Assembly: GCA_027449865.1 (NCBI GenBank)
Contig: DAIDKV010000009.1
Location: forward strand, 1-64,000
Source of the DNA: Planctomycetales bacterium
GTDB lineage: Bacteria > Planctomycetota > Planctomycetia > Isosphaerales > Isosphaeraceae
DNA length: 64,000 bases
Direction: 5' to 3'
Below, piece after piece: positions 7,068 to 15,132 of this stretch (its first letter is position 1; the number at the start of each line of letters is the position of its first letter). The position numbers and the translations under genes are program-made. The notes beneath the pieces were generated by a model, which saw only the letters and a list, made by a program, of their open reading frames with translations, ran no database searches and was not told the origin of the DNA.

Positions 7068-9119
7068 TTAGTCTCCTCGGGATTTCTCGCCAGGGGACGA
7101 GATCCGATCGGCGGAAACAGTACGGACATGGACCGAACGGAAGGCCGGGCTGTCCGGGATTCGTCGAGAAACCGTGTCCGACGACCCGCTCCAGATGGTG
7201 ATCATGGTTCCATCCGCCTGGCGGAGCCGCAGGTTGTCCAGGTAAACCGTGTACGTGCCCGGCGGAAGTCCACCGAACACGAGTCCGTGCTTCGGCAATG
7301 GACCCGGACCATTGGCCGCCAGGCCGATGACGCGATGCTCCCAGACGAGCTTTTTCCCGTCCGTCACGGGTCCGCTACTCTGCTCGCGGCCGAGTTGATC
7401 GACGCCCGTTCCTCGCGTGAAGAGGAGCTTGGCCGCCGCCTCCGTCCCGCGGTATGGGGTGTAATACGGTCGCTTCCTCGACGGGTTTGGCGCGAAGGCC
7501 AGGTCGAATTCAATCCAGTCCGTCGCCATCCCGCGACCGTCCCAGGAGGCGAAGGGGACGATCAGCTTTTCATTCGGCTTCGCTCGGTCGGTCACCGTCA
7601 CCTCGATCGCGAGCACGTCGCCCGATGGTTTTGGCTCGCCGTGCCATCGCGACGGTGGCGGTCGGTGCGAAACAGCGGCCCCAAGCGACTCGATCCAGGA
7701 CTCCATCTTCTGGGTCAGGTCGCGGACGACCTCCGGATGGGCGGCGGAGCAGTCCTGCGTTTCGTTCGGATCCTCGGCGATGTTGTAGAGTTCCACGCGA
7801 TCGGCGAAACGGTGTAGTTTCCAGTCGGCCGTGCGGAGGGCGTCCTCGTTGCGCCAGGCCCAGTAATAACTCTCCACCGGCCTGGTCGAGGCTCGCTCGC
7901 GAAGGGCCGGCCAGATATTACGGCCGTCGAGAGGCCGGGTCGCCGGCATTTTCAAACCGGCCATGTCGATCAACGTGGGGAAGAGATCCAGGTGACCGCA
8001 GAGGCCATTCCAGGAACGGCCGCCGCTCAGTCCCCCCTTCGGCCAGTGGATGACCGTCGGGAGTCGGACTCCACCCTCGTAAATCGTGTGCTTCGCGCCT
8101 CGCAAGGGGAGACTGCTCCCGGATTCCATTGCCCCGTTGTCGCTGGTGAAGACGACAATCGTGTTTTCACGGAGCCCCTCGTGGTCGAGGGCGGAAAGAA
8201 TTGTGCCGACGTTGGTGTCCAGGGCATGCAACATCGCGGCGTGAATCCATTTGTGTTCCGTTGTCGCCTTCGGGCTGGCGGCGGGGAGCGACGCCGCCTC
8301 TTTCTCGCTGATGTGTTTCAGGTCGTCGTCCTTTGCCTGGACGGGCGCATGCACCAGATGGAAGGGAATGTAACAGAAGAAGGGTCGCTCTCGGTTCGCA
8401 TGGAGGAATTCCAGGGCATGTCGAGTGACAAGGTCGTCGGTGTAACCCTTGTCGTCGGGCTGGAACTCTCGATTGTGCCACCAACTGATTGGACCGTGTC
8501 CCTGAATGGTCCGTCGAGTGAAGTGGTCGGCACCTCCACCGTAGTACACCCAGGCTTCGTCGAAGCCGTGAGCATTCGCGCCGAGGCCGCCCTTTAGCTT
8601 CTTGTTGGGGGTGTTCCGAAAGGCCTCGGCGAAGGCCGCGCGGAACGCGGGTGTGTCGGGATCGTCTCCGTTGTGCCACTTGCCGAAGACCCCTGTTCGA
8701 TATCCGGCTGCCTGAAAGCCCTCGGCGATCGTCGTTTCCTCGGAGGATAACTCGCCCCCGACCTCGGGGCCGGTCCCCACGCGAAACGGATGCCTGCCGG
8801 TCAGCAACATGGCCCGAGTCGGCGAACAAACGCACCACCCCATGAACTGCCTCAGCTCGACACCTTCCTTGAAGAGGCGGTCAATGTGTGGTGTCGGCAC
8901 CTTTCCGCCGTGGGTGCTGAAATCCCCCCAGCCCGCGTCGTCGGCCAGAATCACGACGACATTGGGGCGCGTCTGGGCCTGGATCGAGTGAGGAATGATC
9001 AGGAGTAGGCTGGTCGCCAGAAGGGAACGGAACAAGCGTGACCCTCCAAAAAGGGGAGACGAAACGGGCTGGCTTTTGTGGGTATCGATCGTGGTCGAGA
9101 CGAGATCCCCCGCCTTCAC
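7068..9119 (-). CDS. secreted sulfatase
   Basis: A 683-residue arylsulfatase-type enzyme cleaving sulfate esters, probably from polysaccharides, outside the cytoplasm. A GTG start at 9119 is fixed by an AGGAGG seven bases upstream and overlaps the stop of the preceding gene (GTGA). A signal peptide with hydrophobic core LFRSLLATSLLLIIPHSIQA ends near residue 48. The alkaline-phosphatase-superfamily metal site starts at PNVVVILADDAGWGD. The formylglycine motif is CSPTRAMLLTGR, a C-S-P-T-R variant of C-x-P-S-R, the Cys being the residue to be oxidised. FTSDNGAMESG and the GLCGHLDLFPT segment complete the fold. After about residue 480 there is an extra beta-rich C-terminal region of around 200 residues. 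It is the terminal gene of a sigma/anti-sigma operon. Confidence 0.92.
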   Translation of the reverse strand: MKAGDLVSTTIDTHKSQPVSSPLFGGSRLFRSLLATSLLLIIPHSIQAQTRPNVVVILADDAGWGDFSTHGGKVPTPHIDRLFKEGVELRQFMGWCVCSPTRAMLLTGRHPFRVGTGPEVGGELSSEETTIAEGFQAAGYRTGVFGKWHNGDDPDTPAFRAAFAEAFRNTPNKKLKGGLGANAHGFDEAWVYYGGGADHFTRRTIQGHGPISWWHNREFQPDDKGYTDDLVTRHALEFLHANRERPFFCYIPFHLVHAPVQAKDDDLKHISEKEAASLPAASPKATTEHKWIHAAMLHALDTNVGTILSALDHEGLRENTIVVFTSDNGAMESGSSLPLRGAKHTIYEGGVRLPTVIHWPKGGLSGGRSWNGLCGHLDLFPTLIDMAGLKMPATRPLDGRNIWPALRERASTRPVESYYWAWRNEDALRTADWKLHRFADRVELYNIAEDPNETQDCSAAHPEVVRDLTQKMESWIESLGAAVSHRPPPSRWHGEPKPSGDVLAIEVTVTDRAKPNEKLIVPFASWDGRGMATDWIEFDLAFAPNPSRKRPYYTPYRGTEAAAKLLFTRGTGVDQLGREQSSGPVTDGKKLVWEHRVIGLAANGPGPLPKHGLVFGGLPPGTYTVYLDNLRLRQADGTMITIWSGSSDTVSRRIPDSPAFRSVHVRTVSADRISSPGEKSRGD

Positions 9120-10045
9120 GGTAATGCCTCCTGGATGGTGACAAACTGGAGAGAGAGGGCGTCGGCCTCGTAAGCGACCCTGGGTGAGCTGGGATTCAAC
9201 GGTGTGGCGCCGATCGAGATGACGAGATGTCGGGCCTCCGGTGGAAGCGAGAGCGAGCCTTCCAGAAGGACCCAGCCCGGCCTGGACGACTCGACGACAC
9301 GCAAGGTGTAACTTAAGGCTCGCCTGCTGATCCCGCCCCCGGAAAACCATTCCTTCTTGACGCCGGCGGCATCCTTGGCGAAGGCCGCGAGGCGGAGAGT
9401 GTATTGCTGGGTCGAGGGTGTCTCCTCCACGGCCCGGAGGGCGACATGCAACCGCAACTCTCTCCACCCGCTTCCCTGGGAATGGTCCAGTCCGGAAACA
9501 TCGACGATTCGATTGATGTGACTGTAGCGACGCCTTTCCGCGGGGCCGAAGCGGACAACGTATTCTCCCCGCGCGGCCGTCTCGCTGTGGATAATCGAGG
9601 CGCGATCGCCATTCCAGATGCCCGCGACATCCGGGAAATGGTTGAGGAGTGTGAGTTCGGGATCCTCGAAGCTCTCGGTCAGGAGCCGCTGGACCTGGAT
9701 GCGTCGATCCGGCATGATCACGGCCCAGACCAGTGGCGAGGTGACGGCGCCGATGAGAAGTCCGATCATGGCGACGGCGATCGAGTGCCAGGAGGGCCGG
9801 GTTCGTCGCCAGATCGTTCGGGAGGATGGGGCCTTTTCCTCACCGACTGCCGCCGCCACTGCCCATTGCTGGAGCTTTCGACGCTGGAGTGAGCGCCGAA
9901 GGTCGGTGTGCAGGAGAGCACGCTGAGAGAGATAAGCGCCGGCCTCCGGGTCGTTTTCCAGTCTTTCGAGCAGCGAGGCGGATTCCGGCTCGGAGAGCGC
10001 TCCATCGAGAAACATGTCAACCTGTAGACGTTCGGATTCGGTCAT
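9116..10045 (-). CDS. membrane anti-sigma-like regulator with extracytoplasmic beta-rich domain
   Basis: A 309-residue single-pass protein. Residues 1-70 form a helical, cytoplasmic anti-sigma-like region (MTESERLQVDMFLDGALSEP, ESASLLERLENDPEAGAYLS). A transmembrane helix lies at about 88-110 (IAVAMIGLLIGAVTSPLVWA). The outside part, about 115-309, is beta-rich and starts with a SFEDPELTLLNHFPDVAGIW segment, resembling planctomycete polysaccharide-binding sandwich domains. ATGA overlap with the sigma gene and GTGA overlap with the sulfatase gene make the three genes translationally coupled. The inferred role is to hold the sigma factor until an outside signal, possibly a sulfated glycan, is bound. 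No classical zinc-binding anti-sigma (ZAS) Cys/His motif is present. Confidence 0.75.
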   Translation of the reverse strand: MTESERLQVDMFLDGALSEPESASLLERLENDPEAGAYLSQRALLHTDLRRSLQRRKLQQWAVAAAVGEEKAPSSRTIWRRTRPSWHSIAVAMIGLLIGAVTSPLVWAVIMPDRRIQVQRLLTESFEDPELTLLNHFPDVAGIWNGDRASIIHSETAARGEYVVRFGPAERRRYSHINRIVDVSGLDHSQGSGWRELRLHVALRAVEETPSTQQYTLRLAAFAKDAAGVKKEWFSGGGISRRALSYTLRVVESSRPGWVLLEGSLSLPPEARHLVISIGATPLNPSSPRVAYEADALSLQFVTIQEALP

Positions 10046-10557
10046 GACATCTCCCTGGCAAGTTCCGCTTCCACGGACTCGGCCAGCAGGTTGCGGATAC
10101 GAAAGAGCATGACGCGCACCGAAGCCGCGGTGGAATTCAGGGCCACGGCCATGCTGCGGATCGAGGCATCCTTCTGGTATCGCATTTCCAGCAACTGGCG
10201 AGACTTTTCGGGAAGTCTGTCCAGGCAGCGTTCCAGCGCCTCCTGTCTCGCGCAGCGGTCTTGCTGTGTCAGGGTGAGGGCGACCTCGAATTGTCGGAGG
10301 AGGGTTTCCGAGAAGACCAGCTTTTCACGCCCCTGTTTACGATAGTAATCCATGATGCGTGACCGTGCCAGCCACAACGCCCAGGCGACGAACGGCCGTC
10401 CGTCATCGTACTCTTCGAATCTTCGGACGACCGTGAGCGCGACTTGCTGCATGACATCCTCCGCGTCATGCACGGCGCGGACGGCTGCGAATACGTAGGC
10501 CTGGACGGTTGGCTCCACCTCTAACCAAAGGCGTGTCAACCGTTCCCGATCATCCAT
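10042..10557 (-). CDS. ECF sigma factor (Rhodopirellula/Verrucomicrobium-type sigma-70)
   Basis: A 171-residue sigma factor. Region 2 contains VQAYVFAAVRAVHDAEDVMQ and FVAWALWLARSRIMDYYRKQ; region 4 contains LDRLPEKSRQLLEMRYQKDA and SIRSMAVALNSTAASVRVML. The wording matches the planctomycete/verrucomicrobial ECF subfamily typically linked to FecR- or LamG-type membrane regulators. The ATG at 10557 is chosen because family homology begins at MDDRERL; in-frame ATGs at 10575 and 10581 and an extension to 10683 are possible. Its TGA overlaps the ATG of the anti-sigma gene. It should direct transcription of this operon and perhaps of the upstream DUF1559 gene. Confidence 0.9.
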   Translation of the reverse strand: MDDRERLTRLWLEVEPTVQAYVFAAVRAVHDAEDVMQQVALTVVRRFEEYDDGRPFVAWALWLARSRIMDYYRKQGREKLVFSETLLRQFEVALTLTQQDRCARQEALERCLDRLPEKSRQLLEMRYQKDASIRSMAVALNSTAASVRVMLFRIRNLLAESVEAELAREMS

Positions 10558-10726
10558 TCCCTTTTCGGGGTACATCGTCATTGGCGGCATGGCACGGCGG
10601 AATGTACTCGGAGGATTTTCGGCAGTCCGAAGGAAGAGGGAGAATCCCAGGTCGGAGTTCCACGACCATGAGTTCGGAATCACCCATCCTTCATTTGTTG
10701 TGTTTCACCGATTCCTTCACAGGATC

Positions 10727-11791
10727 TCAGTAGCTGTTGGCGCTGATGACCTCGCCGTTGGCCACCGTGCCGAGCGACCAGTAAGTATTCAGGCTGATCG
10801 AGGACTTCACGAAATGGACGCTGCCATCGGCGAACAGAAAGTTGGCCCCGCCCGGATGGTTGCTGGTCGCGTTGGCAAAGACGGAGCCCAGGGCGTTGCT
10901 ACCTGGATGACTTGCACAACTGCCCCACTGGAATTGCTGGGACTCGGGCGGTGCGATTGTGTTGAAGAGGGTCGCGCCGGTGAGGCCCTTGGTCCAGGAC
11001 AGCCCCCTGTTGTTGGCGGTGAACGAGGGATTCTTTTGCTCGGCCAGCGCCGCGGTCGAACAGGCCTGCAACCCCATCATGATCGCCTGTAAGGCCGCCT
11101 CGGCGTCATAAACCAGGCTCCCCGTCAATGCCGAGACGCCGAAGACATCGTTGCGATACCAGTTGGAAGCCGCCATCCGATCGCCGACGAGCGCCTCTCC
11201 AAAGGCGATGGTGTTGGAGGTTCCATCCACCACGCTCGCCACATTTTTGACCATTCCGTTGTGCAGAACGGTATCGTGGGAGAAAAGACCCGTCGTTCTC
11301 ACCGCCGCGGGCTGGGTGGTCGTTCCGCAACTGCCGTTATAGCTATTGGCGCCCGCTGGGAGCCAGATATTGTCCAGTCCATCCGAGGGGCAGATGAACG
11401 TCCTGATCACCGAGTTAACGGCCGTCGCCGAGATCGAAACCGCGGGCGAGCCTCCAGGCCCCCAGACCGCCCAGGAAAAATTGATCGAGTTGTAGATGGG
11501 CGCCTGTTCCGCGTACCCGAGGAGTTGCGCGTGGATGCTCCACGGGTTGCCTCCGTAATTCGTGAGCGTGTATCGGGCCATGATCGAGCCCAGGGGGAAC
11601 GAATCCATGGCGCTATGGTAGTTGTGCAGGGCCAGACCGATCTGTTTGAGATTATTTGTACACTGGGCGCGTCGGGCGGCCTCGCGAGCGGCTTGCACGG
11701 CCGGCAAGAGCAGTGCGATCAGGACCGCGATGATGGCGATGACCACCAAAAGCTCAATCAGAGTGAACCCTCGACGATTCTGTGTGGGCAT
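10727..11791 (-). CDS. DUF1559 protein with prepilin-type N-terminus
   Basis: A 354-residue pseudopilin-like protein. The type IV prepilin leader MPTQNRRG precedes [20 protein letters not shown], and cleavage is expected after the Gly with methylation of the Phe. The DUF1559 body follows: [49 protein letters not shown], and the C-terminal HPGGANFLFADGSVHFVKSS signature. The start is set by the leader peptide; GGAGG lies upstream. DUF1559 proteins are multicopy in planctomycetes and thought to form surface or pilus-like structures. The gene lies just upstream of, and on the same strand as, the sigma/anti-sigma/sulfatase operon, and could share its control. Confidence 0.93.
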   Translation of the reverse strand: MPTQNRRGFTLIELLVVIAIIAVLIALLLPAVQAAREAARRAQCTNNLKQIGLALHNYHSAMDSFPLGSIMARYTLTNYGGNPWSIHAQLLGYAEQAPIYNSINFSWAVWGPGGSPAVSISATAVNSVIRTFICPSDGLDNIWLPAGANSYNGSCGTTTQPAAVRTTGLFSHDTVLHNGMVKNVASVVDGTSNTIAFGEALVGDRMAASNWYRNDVFGVSALTGSLVYDAEAALQAIMMGLQACSTAALAEQKNPSFTANNRGLSWTKGLTGATLFNTIAPPESQQFQWGSCASHPGSNALGSVFANATSNHPGGANFLFADGSVHFVKSSISLNTYWSLGTVANGEVISANSY

Positions 11792-12209
11792 GCCTCTGTG
11801 CCTCCGATAAAAAGGGATCGCGACGCGGGTAGAGACAGTCGGAACGAGTTGAGCGCGGACCACGACCATTCCCGCATCCATTGAAAAGGCGCGGACAACT
11901 CCTTATGGCCTTCCCGGGTGTTCGAAATCCCTCAGGGGGATTGTTCGGTCCCAGGGAGGTCTGCACGACGGAAGACGGTTGCAAGACTTGCGAGAGAAGC
12001 TTCGGGGTGTATGCCGCGTAACCCGTCGAAGTGTTAACGAGAAAATCACGAAAACCGCGAGAGTTGAGGTGGACGGTTCGTTCCGGCTCCTGGAGAACGT
12101 GGATCGACCCGCTGGCTCAGGCGGCGTACGAGCGCCTCGATGAGGCGCGGGCCATGGTGGTCCTCGGTGGGGCGAGCCCCTCCTAGAAGGATCGTTCCGG
12201 GGCGCTTGC
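11792..12209. other. intergenic region upstream of a DUF1559 gene
   Basis: Leader and promoter region of the minus-strand DUF1559 gene, downstream of the GYF/ExbD gene. Short open frames exist but show no family features. A small GGGG-CGAG-CCCC hairpin near 12170-12181 could help end transcription of the ExbD operon, though no T-run follows it on the minus strand. Nothing else was recognised. Confidence 0.4.
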
Positions 12210-13574
12210 CTATGGATTTGGGGTCGTGGGCGGTGGCGGCGGATTGCCGCCCGAGGCGCCGGGGAAGACGCTTGGCGCGGGGCCCGAGGGTGGCTTCGGT
12301 CGCGCGATCGCGATCCCCATCCCAATTTCGATGGAGGCGTCGTACGCCAGAACCGCGTTCCGGTGCGGTGTCGCGTAGTCGGCCGAGAGGAGCATGATCG
12401 TTCGCCCCGATTTCTCACGGGCCGTCCGGAGCCGCTCGGCAATCGCGCCGGCGTCGGCCGCCACTGGCTCGCCGTCGATCTTGATCGTTCCGGCCGCGTC
12501 GATCTCCACCATCACATAGATCTTTTTGAGATCTTCCATCGGCCGGGCGTTGTTCCCCTGCGTCATCGCCTCCTGTTTTTGCTCCTGCGAGGGCTTGGGT
12601 ATCTCCAGCGTCTTGTACAGGATGGTCGTTGCCGTGACCATGAAGAACAGCACGAGCTGGAACGCGACGTCGACCATCGGAGCCAGATCGAGCTCCTCCA
12701 CCGTTGTCGGGCCGCCGCGCGAGAGCGAGAAGTCCTCGTCGTCGCCGCCGTGCGATTCGATCGGCGGCCGGTCCTCGTTCCAGTCGCGAGAGGGAACCAC
12801 CGGGAGCGAGACGCTACTGCTCCCGTTCCGGCTCGCTGCCTCCGCCGAGTGCGGACTCGGGACGGTCAGGCCGTCCGCGTCGAGGATCTCGCCGGCATCC
12901 TCGTCGTCGTCGAGGATTTCGATCTCGTTGTCGGGCTCGATTCTCCCGGCAAGGTCGTCGTCCTCTTCGTACTCGTCGTTATCCTCATCCTCATCCTCAT
13001 CCTCGTCGTCCGGCCATTCCCAGGACGAGGCGTCTTGCGAAGCGGGTCGGGCGGGTTCGGGTTCGTCGAGGACCGGGAAGGTGACGTCGTCGGATTCGCC
13101 GCCCAGCTCGATCCAGGCCGGGGGCGCGACCAGTGAGGCGGGCGCCTGCGCGGCGGGGATCTCGGGACTCGACGGCTCGACCCGGAACTCGAAATCGCTC
13201 GACTCGGGCGGGACCGGCGGGGGCTTCATCGGACCCTGTCGGATCCGGGCCGGCGGCTCGTCGGGCACCCGGCGAGGCGGCGGAGCCGGCTCGGGGATCG
13301 GCGGAGCCGGCTCGGCGGTTGGGGGTGGTCCGAGATCGAAGATTTCCGGGGACGCGGCCGGAGCCGGATTGGGCTCTGGCACTAGATTGGGCTCTGGCCT
13401 GGTCGTCCATTCGGGTAGGTCGCCCAGCCGGGCCCAGGGCGCTGAGGTCCCCGCCGGGCGGACCAGGTCATCGTCGTTCAATGTTCCGGCGGCGAGGGCG
13501 GCGCGAATGGCCTCGCCGCTGAGATCCCGCTCCAGTTCCAGGCTTTCGGCGTGGAAGATGTCCCAGCTCGCCAA
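12210..13574 (-). CDS. ExbD/TolR-type protein with N-terminal GYF_2-like domain and acidic linker
   Basis: A 454-residue membrane protein. Residues 1-55 (SWDIFHAESLELERDLSGEA, later LVRPAGTSAPWARLGDLPEW) look like a GYF_2 domain. A proline-rich stretch follows, then a very acidic stretch at about 185-245 including DDEDEDEDEDNDEYEEDDD. The ExbD core begins at about 310: LDLAPMVDVAFQLVLFFMVT, with the Asp in the membrane helix that couples proton flow in ExbD/TolR. The periplasmic domain follows (KKIYVMVEIDAAGTIKIDGE), then a Pro-rich tail. Start: TTG at 13574 with GGAGG five bases upstream, which also matches where GYF_2 begins; TTG at 13586 is the alternative. It is the third gene after tolQ and exbD. 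The long cytoplasmic N-terminus is unusual for ExbD and suggests peptide-ligand control of the motor. Confidence 0.85.
   Translation of the reverse strand: MASWDIFHAESLELERDLSGEAIRAALAAGTLNDDDLVRPAGTSAPWARLGDLPEWTTRPEPNLVPEPNPAPAASPEIFDLGPPPTAEPAPPIPEPAPPPRRVPDEPPARIRQGPMKPPPVPPESSDFEFRVEPSSPEIPAAQAPASLVAPPAWIELGGESDDVTFPVLDEPEPARPASQDASSWEWPDDEDEDEDEDNDEYEEDDDLAGRIEPDNEIEILDDDEDAGEILDADGLTVPSPHSAEAASRNGSSSVSLPVVPSRDWNEDRPPIESHGGDDEDFSLSRGGPTTVEELDLAPMVDVAFQLVLFFMVTATTILYKTLEIPKPSQEQKQEAMTQGNNARPMEDLKKIYVMVEIDAAGTIKIDGEPVAADAGAIAERLRTAREKSGRTIMLLSADYATPHRNAVLAYDASIEIGMGIAIARPKPPSGPAPSVFPGASGGNPPPPPTTPNP
12981..13004. repeat. hexanucleotide microsatellite (ATCCTC)x4
   Basis: Four perfect copies of ATCCTC (GAGGAT on the coding strand) encode alternating Glu and Asp in the acidic linker of the GYF/ExbD protein. 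Copy-number change would keep the reading frame and only alter linker length by two residues per unit. Confidence 0.85.
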
Positions 13575-13701
13575 TGGCCCCTCCAAACCGTTCCTGTCTC
13601 GTTGATCGGATCGATGGCGTGACGGCCATTCTCAGACGGCTCGGACGAAAGGGGAAGCGGCCCGTCGAGGCCGCGGAGCCCGTTTCTGTTTTGTCCGCGC
13701 G

Positions 13702-14139
13702 TCAGGGGGCGCCCGAGATTTCCTGAACGCCGAGGTGGACGGTCACCCCCTCGACCTGGGCGACGGCCGCGGCGACCTCCAGCACCTCGCCGTGCGGGAC
13801 CTCGCGGTCCGCCTGAATGATGACCTTGTTTCGGCCTTCCTTCACGCCGTCGGCCGCGGCCTTGCGGGCCTGATCGAGGGTGGCCGTGGGGCCCTCGCCG
13901 TGGCCGAGCAGGAGTTTGGATTCGCCTCCGGGGCGGCTGGGTCGTGTTAACGTCAGGAACGTGGCGCTCGTTTCCTCGACACCCACCCCGTGGCGCGCCG
14001 GTGGGACGTCGACCTTCTCGCCCCCGCTCATCTGGATGGTGAAGAGCATGAACGTCATGAGCTGGAAGACGACGTCGACCATCGGTGTCATGTCGATATG
14101 CTCGTCACGATCCTGGTCCAGGTCGCGGCGAAGAAGCAT
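13702..14139 (-). CDS. exbD: ExbD/TolR biopolymer transport protein
   Basis: A 145-residue protein of normal ExbD length. A short cytoplasmic start (MLLRRDLDQDRDEHIDMTPM) leads into the single transmembrane helix VDVVFQLMTFMLFTIQM, with the essential Asp at the helix start. The periplasmic domain ends with NKVIIQADREVPHGEVLEVA, the usual ExbD/TolR C-terminal fold. ATG at 14139 is preferred over an upstream TTG at 14172 because GAGAG precedes it and the shorter form fits the family. It lies between tolQ and the GYF-ExbD gene, so this system has one motor stator protein and two different ExbD-type rods. Confidence 0.92.
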   Translation of the reverse strand: MLLRRDLDQDRDEHIDMTPMVDVVFQLMTFMLFTIQMSGGEKVDVPPARHGVGVEETSATFLTLTRPSRPGGESKLLLGHGEGPTATLDQARKAAADGVKEGRNKVIIQADREVPHGEVLEVAAAVAQVEGVTVHLGVQEISGAP

Positions 14140-14205
14140 GGGACGACTCTCGGGCGATGGAAGGGAAGCCAAAGGGCGAACGACCGGGGCCGTGCGATCC
14201 TCGAT

Positions 14206-14826
14206 TTATTCGAGAACTTCCAGGACTTCCTGAAGCTGTCGTTCGGTTCGATCGCGGAGCCGGCGTAGCCTGGCGTGAACGTCGTTGCCGATGAGCATCA
14301 TCGGGTTGGCGATCAGCAGCCCAGCGCCGGTGGCCCAGAGCGCGAGGCTGATATCCGCCGCGAGGGCCTGCGGACTGACCTTCTCGGAGCCGCCGATCCG
14401 GCCGAAGGCGCCGATCATGCTGGCGACCGTACCGAGCAGTCCGAGAAGCGGGCCCATCCGGACGATCGTCGAGATCGAGCCGAGCCGGTTCTCCATCCCG
14501 GCCACGACCTCGCTGTGGAACTCCGTCACCACAATCTGCTTGATCCGGGAGAGGCCCTTGTCGCGATTCTGGAGGGCCACGGAAATCAATTGCCCGAGCG
14601 CGGAGTGCCAGAAAACCGGAGTCTGACAGAGGTTAATCGCCTTCTCGAATTGACGAGCACGGCACAGTTCTCGCACCTGGTCGGTCAGTTCCTGAGGATC
14701 TCGAAGCGATTTCTTGGAAAGACTTCGATAGAGGAGGATGCCATTGTAAGCCCCCCAGACCGCCAGGACGGCCAGTGCTCCGTAGATCACATAGCCGAAA
14801 GCATCAATGATCTTCGTGACTTGCAT
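14206..14826 (-). CDS. MotA/TolQ/ExbB proton channel protein
   Basis: A 206-residue, three-helix inner-membrane protein. TM1 is at about 10-33 (AFGYVIYGALAVLAVWGAYN). The conserved cytoplasmic loop contains CRARQFEKAINLCQ. TM2 and TM3 carry the signature MENRLGSISTIVRMGPLLGL, LGTVASMIGAF and then ISLALWATGAGLLIANPMML. With the ExbD-type partners encoded immediately downstream it would form a proton-driven motor powering outer-membrane transport or envelope maintenance. No TonB or TolA gene is in the window. It is the first gene of a three-gene minus-strand operon. Confidence 0.92.
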   Translation of the reverse strand: MQVTKIIDAFGYVIYGALAVLAVWGAYNGILLYRSLSKKSLRDPQELTDQVRELCRARQFEKAINLCQTPVFWHSALGQLISVALQNRDKGLSRIKQIVVTEFHSEVVAGMENRLGSISTIVRMGPLLGLLGTVASMIGAFGRIGGSEKVSPQALAADISLALWATGAGLLIANPMMLIGNDVHARLRRLRDRTERQLQEVLEVLE

Positions 14827-15132
14827 GGCGGGATCCCGGCGTGCTCAGGAGACCTCGGCCTTACGCGTTGGCCGAAGGGAAATCGGGGTCTGGCGGACGA
14901 GCCACCCCTCCACCTGAAGACCATTTTGCGCTGGTGGGAGCGGGGTCGCAAGGGGGTCTGGCGAGTGTCGGTGGCTCCGATTTGTCGAGTCAAGAGGGGG
15001 CCGATTGTCAGGCTCTTCTTCCAGAGCCTTGTCACGGGCGGTCCTGCGCGAGAGAATAGGTGTTAGCCAAATCCTGGGACGGCTCCGGCACAGGAAGCGG
15101 TCCGACGATTCGTAATCTCTTCGGGTTTTGCC
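14827..15132. promoter_or_regulatory. divergent promoter region
   Basis: The 306 bases between the minus-strand tolQ gene and the plus-strand receiver-ATPase gene must contain promoters for both. The sequence is GC-rich and no confident -35/-10 pair, riboswitch or strong inverted repeat was seen. Confidence 0.4.

Noticed and set aside
9120-9467. A longer N-terminus for the sulfatase
   Set aside because: This extension would read through the anti-sigma gene in another frame. The GTG at 9119 has a good ribosome binding site and is followed by a signal peptide.
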